Part shown: positions 12,774-16,452 of the stretch, one piece after another
Layout of the letters: each line of letters opens with the position of its first letter
How positions within the stretch are numbered: position 1 is the stretch's first letter
NCBI GenBank assembly: GCA_947589335.1
Contig: CANPZH010000014.1
Span: forward strand, 1 to 16,452
Direction of reading: 5' to 3'
Length of the DNA: 16,452 nucleotides
Origin: an uncultured Clostridia bacterium
GTDB taxonomy: Bacteria; Bacillota; Clostridia; Christensenellales; Borkfalkiaceae
Notes under the pieces: generated by a model
What the model was told of the DNA's origin: nothing
Seen by the model: only the letters and a program-made list of their open reading frames with translations
Database searches by the model: none
Made by a program: the position numbers and the translations under genes

Positions 12774-12876
12774 GCCTCCGCCGAGTCTGCCTTTACACGC
12801 TTCCAAACGCTCTCTTTGTGCGCCTCCGCCGAGTCTGCCTTTACACGCTTCCAAACGCTCTCTTTGTGCGCCTCCG
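12774..12876. repeat. 48-bp tandem repeat, two perfect copies plus partial units
   Basis: Copy 1 is 12774-12821 and copy 2 is 12822-12869, identical throughout. The first 7 bases of a third unit follow (12870-12876), and a degraded partial unit precedes copy 1 (about 12760-12773). The period is a multiple of three, and the minus strand reads a 16-residue repeat containing EACKGRLGGG, but no start signal supports translation. It lies about 50 bp upstream of hisS. Confidence 0.9.
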
Positions 12877-12889
12877 ACAGCCGCCTCTC

Positions 12890-12959
12890 ACGTCATTCCG
12901 ACGACCGAAGGGAGGAGGAATCTGAGGCCGAGATTTCTCGCATGCGTTCGAAATGACGT
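12890..12959. repeat. 70-bp interrupted palindrome, REP/MITE-like element
   Basis: The ends ACGTCATT and AATGACGT are inverted repeats, and the inner AGGAATCT and AGATTTCT also pair (one G-U), so the whole element can fold into one long interrupted hairpin. Elements of this general form, with GTCATT...AATGAC ends and an AGATTTCTC core, are familiar as dispersed intergenic repeats in bacteria. Only one full copy is in the window, plus an isolated AATGACGT at 12978-12985. Confidence 0.65.
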
Positions 12960-13025
12960 ATAGGGCGCGCGGGGCAGAATGACGTATTGGGAATGCTTCC
13001 GCCCTTCTCAAATAATGTTCCGCGA

Positions 13026-13113
13026 GCAGAACCACGTTTCTGCGTTCCCAAAATTACTGCGCGGAGCAGGGTTCCCCTGCGGCAGCGCACTCAATTTGCC
13101 GCATACCTGCGGC
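13026..13113. repeat. Three consecutive six-base-pair hairpins
   Basis: Perfect six-pair stems occur at 13026-13043 (GCAGAA/TTCTGC, 6-nt loop), 13066-13080 (GCAGGG/CCCTGC, 3-nt loop) and 13098-13113 (GCCGCA/TGCGGC, 4-nt loop). They are regularly spaced and GC-rich, as in a structured RNA, but no known RNA family was recognised. Which strand is transcribed is not certain; the flanking genes suggest minus. Confidence 0.4.
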
Positions 13114-13173
13114 TTGTTGTCCGATGAAACGAACGAGAGGGCCATGAAAGTTAAGGCGCGGAGGCACGTTTCC

Positions 13174-13249
13174 TCGAACGATTCTTTACGAAGCGAGCAA
13201 AGCGAGCCTCTACGCGGCAAGCCGGGCGCGCGAGCAAAAAATCGTTCGA
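13174..13249. repeat. 10-bp perfect inverted repeat flanking 56 bp, next to the hslU stop
   Basis: TCGAACGATT (13174-13183) and AATCGTTCGA (13240-13249) are exact reverse complements. The enclosed sequence contains a short direct repeat AAGCGAGC / AAAGCGAGC. The right arm lies 4 bp from the hslU stop codon. It could be a terminator-like structure or the ends of a small element; no target-site duplication is evident. Confidence 0.5.
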
Positions 13250-13253
13250 AACA

Positions 13254-14564
13254 TTACAATACGTATTTCTTCAAATCTCTGTCCTTGGTGATCTTCGAGA
13301 GGTGATCTTCGACGTATTTGCGGTCGATCTCGACCGTGACGACGGGGTAATCGCCGCCGCCGGCGTTATAAGAGATGTCTTCGAGCAGATATTCCATGAC
13401 GGTATGCAGCCGACGGGCGCCGATGTCCTCGCTCGTGAGGTTGATCTCCTCGGAGATCTCCGCGATCGCCTCGATCGCGTCCGGCGTGAACTTCAAATCG
13501 ATATTGTCGACCGCAAGCAGAACCGCATACTGCTGGGTGAGGGAATGCTCGGTATTCGTGAGGATGTTGACGAAATCCTCCTTCGTGAGGGAGCTGAGCT
13601 CGACGGAGACGGGGAATCTGCCCTGAAGCTCGGGGATGAGATCCTCCACCCGCGCGACGTGGAAGGCGCCGGCGGCGATGAACAGCATATAATCCGTCTT
13701 GACGGCGCCGTACTTCGTCATGACGGTCGATCCCTCGACGATGGGAAGGATGTCCCGCTGGACTCCCTCGCGCGAGACGTCCGCGCCCGAGGTGTTTTCC
13801 TTGCCCGCGATCTTGTCGATCTCGTCGATGAAGATAATCCCGTCGTTTTCGGCACGTCTCAACGCCTCGTCCTTCACCGCGTCGTCGTCGATGAGCTTGT
13901 CGCTCTCCTCGGCGATATAAAACTTCATCGCCTCTTTTACGGTGATCTTGCGTTTTTTCTTGCGTTGGGGAAGCATTTCGCCGAAGATGGAGCCGAGGTT
14001 GATCGCCGCGCCGCCCGGGATGAGTTCCATGTTCTTGGGCTCGTCTTTGATCTCCGTCTCGATAACGAGATTATCGAAGACGCCCTTGCGGAGAGATTCG
14101 AGCAAATTGGCTTCGAAGAGCTCGTACGGGGTCTCGCCCCTGTCCGCTCTTTTGAGCTCGGCGAGAAGTTTCACCATCTTCTTTTCTGCAACGTCGGTCG
14201 CCTTTACGGCGACCTCGGCGGTCTTTTCGTCCTTGACGAGACGGAATGCGCATTCCACGAGGTCACGCACCATGCCCTCTACATCCTTGCCGACGTAGCC
14301 GACCTCGGTGTACTTCGTCGCCTCCACCTTGATGAAGGGCGCCTTGACGAGTTTTGCGAGGCGGCGGGCGATCTCCGTCTTGCCCACGCCCGTGGGACCC
14401 TTCATGATGATATTCTTGGGGGTGATCTCCTCCCTCAGTTCGGGGGAGAGCTGCGCCCGTCTGTAACGGTTGCGGAGAGCGATGGCGACGGCTTTTTTGG
14501 CTTCGTCCTGCCCGATGATGTGTTTATTGAGTTCGTTTACGATTTGTTTGGGTGAAAGATCCAT
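13254..14564 (-). CDS. hslU: HslU, ATPase/unfoldase subunit of the HslVU protease
   Basis: HslU is the AAA+ hexamer (also called ClpY) that unfolds proteins and feeds them to HslV in the cytoplasm. The 436-residue protein contains Walker A GPTGVGKT (56-63), the pore motif GYVG (89-92), an intermediate I-domain (about 105-235), Walker B IIFIDEID (243-250), the following GADVSREGVQRDILPIVEG, and the arginine-bearing ELQGRFPVSVEL. The C-terminus KKYVL resembles the tail that docks into HslV. Two ATGs are adjacent (14567 and 14564). I chose the second because GAGG lies 7 nt before it and the protein then starts MDLSPKQIV as in the family; the first is also possible. The ATG at 14567 overlaps the hslV TGA. 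Co-transcribed with hslV. Confidence 0.96.
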   Translation of the reverse strand: MDLSPKQIVNELNKHIIGQDEAKKAVAIALRNRYRRAQLSPELREEITPKNIIMKGPTGVGKTEIARRLAKLVKAPFIKVEATKYTEVGYVGKDVEGMVRDLVECAFRLVKDEKTAEVAVKATDVAEKKMVKLLAELKRADRGETPYELFEANLLESLRKGVFDNLVIETEIKDEPKNMELIPGGAAINLGSIFGEMLPQRKKKRKITVKEAMKFYIAEESDKLIDDDAVKDEALRRAENDGIIFIDEIDKIAGKENTSGADVSREGVQRDILPIVEGSTVMTKYGAVKTDYMLFIAAGAFHVARVEDLIPELQGRFPVSVELSSLTKEDFVNILTNTEHSLTQQYAVLLAVDNIDLKFTPDAIEAIAEISEEINLTSEDIGARRLHTVMEYLLEDISYNAGGGDYPVVTVEIDRKYVEDHLSKITKDRDLKKYVL

Positions 14565-15097
14565 CATACCACCTCGCAAATTATATGGTCGTTGGTGAAA
14601 ACGCAAATTTCGCTGGCGATCTTCAGCGATTTGCGCGCGATCTCCTCGGCGGAAAAGTCGGTATTCTGAGCGAGGGCGCGGGCTGCCGCAAGCGCGTAGT
14701 TGCCGCCGCTCCCAATGGCGCAGATGCCCTCGTCGGGTTCGATGACCTCCCCCGTGCCCGAGAGAATGAGAAGCGTGTCTTTATCGGCGGTGATCATCAT
14801 GGCGTCGAGCTTTCTGCCGATCTTGTCCGAGCGCCACAGGTCCGCAAGTTCCACCGCCGAGCGCATGAGATTGCCCGCAAATTTGTTGAGCATCCCCTCG
14901 AAGCGCTCGGAGAGGGAGAAGGCGTCCGTCACGCTCCCCGCAAAGCCCAGAATGACTTTGCCGCCGTAAATTCTGCGCACCTTTATGGCGCTGTTTTTGA
15001 AGACGACGCTCTCGCCCATGGTGACTTGCCCGTCGCCCGCGATCGCAGTGACGCCGTCCTTTTTCACGGCGCAGATCGTGGTTCCTCTGAATTCCAT
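14564..15097 (-). CDS. hslV: HslV, peptidase subunit of the HslVU protease
   Basis: HslV (ClpQ) is a proteasome-like dodecamer with an N-terminal threonine nucleophile, exposed by removal of a short propeptide. The 177-residue sequence MEFRG-TTICAV places the catalytic threonine at residue 6. AGDGQVTMG, KVRRIYGGKVILGFAGSVTD (containing the catalytic lysine) and ICAIGSGGNYALAAARAL are all family hallmarks. Some Bacilli use an N-terminal serine here; this protein keeps threonine. The ATG at 15097 has AAGGAG 6 nt upstream. It lies 87 bp after trmFO and overlaps hslU. The 87-bp gap has a TATATATA stretch but no -35 box I trust, so transcription probably comes from trmFO or further upstream. Confidence 0.97.
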   Translation of the reverse strand: MEFRGTTICAVKKDGVTAIAGDGQVTMGESVVFKNSAIKVRRIYGGKVILGFAGSVTDAFSLSERFEGMLNKFAGNLMRSAVELADLWRSDKIGRKLDAMMITADKDTLLILSGTGEVIEPDEGICAIGSGGNYALAAARALAQNTDFSAEEIARKSLKIASEICVFTNDHIICEVV

Positions 15098-15184
15098 ATG
15101 ATTCTCCTTATCTTCGCGCCCGAAAGCGCAGGGAATTTTTTTATATATACCCCGTTTTTGCCGCGCCGAAACGCAGGCAAAAGG

Positions 15185-16452
15185 CTAAATTTGCGAATAG
15201 GCTTTGAATTTTTCGATTTCGGCAAGGGCGCGCTCCGCCATTTGGCGCCGCTTTTCCTTTTTCTCGCGCACGTCGAGCGGGCGGAGGATCCCGTAATTCG
15301 CATTCATCGGTTCGAAATATTTGTTGGGGGTCGCAACGTAGCGGGAGAGCGCCCCGCACACAGAGGTGTCCTCGGGCACATAGGGGTCTCTTCCGTTCAG
15401 AGCGTTCCAGACATGAACGGCGGCAAGAAGCCCCGACGCCGCACTCTCCACATACCCCTCTACGCCCGTGATCTGCCCCGCAAAATACAATCCGTGTTGC
15501 ATTTTTACCGAAAAATCGGCATTCAGCACCTCGGGCGCGTTGAGGTAGGAATTGCGGTGCATCACGCCGTAGCGCAAAAACTCGGCGTCTTTAAGGGCGG
15601 GAATGAGGGAAAAGACCCGCTTCTGCTCCCCGAATTTGAGGTTGGTCTGGCAGCCGACGAGCCCGTACATCGTCCCCTCCGCGTTTTCCTTTCTGAGCTG
15701 AAGCGCGGCATAGGGGCGCCTTCCCTCCCCGTCGGAGAGCCCCACGGGCTTAAAAGTGCCGAAGCGCAGGGTGTCTCTCCCCCGCGCCGCCATCACTTCG
15801 ACGGGCATGCACCCCTCGAATATCTCGTTTTTTTCGAATGTATGCGGTTTTGCGCGCTCCGCACCGATCAACTCGCGCACGAAGAGTTCGTACTCCTCCT
15901 TGGTGAGCGGGCAGTTGAGGTAGTCCCCCGTGCCGTTTCCGTAGCGGTCTGCGGGAAAGGCGTGCGCCATATCGACGCTCTCCGCCGACACGATGGGCGC
16001 CGACGCGTCGAAAAAGTGCTGGGAGCCGAATTTTTCTTCGATGTCCTTCATGAGCGCGTCCGAAGTGAGCGGTCCCGTCGCAACGATTCCCGTCTCGGGC
16101 AGGGCGCATACTTCCTCGCACGTAACGGTAATATGCTTACATGCGCAGATGCGCTCGGTGACATATGCCGAAAATTTCCCGCGATCGACGGCGAGCGCGC
16201 CGCCCGCAGGCACGCGGGAGACCTCCGCCGCCCGCATGGTGAGCGAGCCGAGCCGCCGCATCTCCTCTTTCAGAAGTCCGCAGGCGTTGCCGAAAACGTC
16301 GTCGCTCTTCAAGGAATTGGAGCAGACGAGTTCGCCGAAATTTTCGCTCTCATGCGCGGGGGTGAACTTTTTCGGCTTCATTTCCACGAGCTCCACTTCC
16401 ACCCCGCGGCTGCCCAAAAAGTACGCCGCCTCGCTGCCCGCAAGCCCCGCGC
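15185..16452 (-). CDS. trmFO: TrmFO, methylenetetrahydrofolate--tRNA (uracil-54-C5) methyltransferase, start beyond the right edge
   Basis: TrmFO uses FAD and methylene-THF to make m5U54 (ribothymidine) in the T-loop of tRNA. The frame is open to the right edge and reads the FAD-binding AGLAGSEAAYFLGSRGVEVE at its first visible residues, so only about ten N-terminal residues are missing. Two conserved cysteines are visible in ELVCSNSLKSDD and FEGCMPVEVM, which match the reactive cysteines known for the family. Other hallmarks are MRAAEVSRVPAGGALAVDR, CQTNLKFGEQKRVF and AGQITGVEGYVESAASGLLA. A TTG inside the window (16417) is not the start. In Bacillus the order is topA-trmFO-xerC(codV)-hslV-hslU-codY; here hslV follows trmFO directly. 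Confidence 0.96.
   Translation of the reverse strand, partial: AGLAGSEAAYFLGSRGVEVELVEMKPKKFTPAHESENFGELVCSNSLKSDDVFGNACGLLKEEMRRLGSLTMRAAEVSRVPAGGALAVDRGKFSAYVTERICACKHITVTCEEVCALPETGIVATGPLTSDALMKDIEEKFGSQHFFDASAPIVSAESVDMAHAFPADRYGNGTGDYLNCPLTKEEYELFVRELIGAERAKPHTFEKNEIFEGCMPVEVMAARGRDTLRFGTFKPVGLSDGEGRRPYAALQLRKENAEGTMYGLVGCQTNLKFGEQKRVFSLIPALKDAEFLRYGVMHRNSYLNAPEVLNADFSVKMQHGLYFAGQITGVEGYVESAASGLLAAVHVWNALNGRDPYVPEDTSVCGALSRYVATPNKYFEPMNANYGILRPLDVREKKEKRRQMAERALAEIEKFKAYSQI

Larger units (their letters stand above)
12728..13253. other. 526-bp gene-free, repeat- and hairpin-rich block between hslU and hisS
   Basis: No credible gene is present. Open frames exist but have no ribosome binding site and cross the repeats. 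From left to right it holds a 48-bp tandem repeat (12774-12876), a 70-bp interrupted palindrome (12890-12959) with a further AATGACGT copy at 12978, three compact hairpins (13026-13113) and a 10-bp inverted repeat with a 56-nt loop (13174-13249). It should contain the hisS promoter and the hslU mRNA end, but neither is obvious. No T-box, tRNA or known riboswitch pattern was seen. Confidence 0.7.

Noticed and set aside
12774..12876. CRISPR array
   Set aside because: The 48-bp units are directly contiguous with no spacers between them, and no cas genes are in the window.
11342..12925. Plus-strand open frame of 527 codons opposite hisS
   Set aside because: Antisense shadow of hisS and thioredoxin; it runs into the 48-bp tandem repeat and has no recognisable domain.
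13008..13220. 70-codon minus-strand open frame between hslU and hisS
   Set aside because: No ribosome binding site, and it runs through three hairpins. It reads more like translated repeat DNA than a protein, although a database search could change this.
12728..13253. T-box leader for hisS
   Set aside because: I looked for the conserved GGTGGNACCGCG-type sequence and a following terminator on the minus strand and found neither.
13302..14555. Plus-strand open frame of 417 codons opposite hslU
   Set aside because: Asp- and Leu-rich antisense shadow of an unmistakable hslU gene.
15098..15184. Promoter between trmFO and hslV based on the TATATATA stretch
   Set aside because: A -10-like sequence is present, but no -35 box lies at 16-18 bp, so I did not annotate it.

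Overview
The window is a high-GC stretch (about 60% or more by eye) in which every convincing gene lies on the minus strand. Gene content suggests a member of the Bacillota, probably a high-GC Clostridia lineage. The evidence is TrmFO next to HslVU, an FMN riboswitch in front of a RibU-type ECF transporter, AAGGAG-type ribosome binding sites and clear sigma-A promoters. The exact taxon is not decidable from sequence alone.

Read along the minus strand (right to left), the layout is as follows. (1) trmFO (cut by the right edge), hslV and hslU: tRNA m5U54 methylation and the two-part HslVU protease. (2) A 526-bp gene-free block between hslU and hisS, full of repeats and stem-loops. (3) hisS and a thioredoxin. 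(4) A sigma-A-type promoter, then an ECF sigma factor, a single-pass membrane protein (putative anti-sigma) and a YfbK-like von Willebrand A lipoprotein. (5) glyA with its own promoter. (6) A complete FMN riboswitch with its promoter, then ribU. (7) A promoter with almost no leader, then five genes joined by 4-nt stop/start overlaps: tsaE, tsaB, rimI, an alpha/beta hydrolase and a membrane-anchored murF-like ligase, closed by an intrinsic terminator. (8) ddl, which makes the D-Ala-D-Ala that MurF adds to the peptidoglycan precursor. (9) A 708-bp gene-free stretch with two strong promoters driving a gene of which only 17 codons are in the window.

Most of the window is housekeeping: translation quality (t6A tRNA modification, S18 acetylation, histidyl-tRNA charging, m5U54), one-carbon metabolism, riboflavin uptake, proteolysis and cell-wall precursor synthesis. 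The parts most worth a second look are the ECF sigma / membrane protein / vWA lipoprotein operon, the MurF homologue whose N-terminal third is a polytopic membrane domain, the predicted near-leaderless tsaE mRNA, the recurring perfect GC-rich hairpins without U-tracts, and the structured repeat block between hslU and hisS. No CRISPR array, insertion sequence transposase, tRNA or rRNA gene was recognised.
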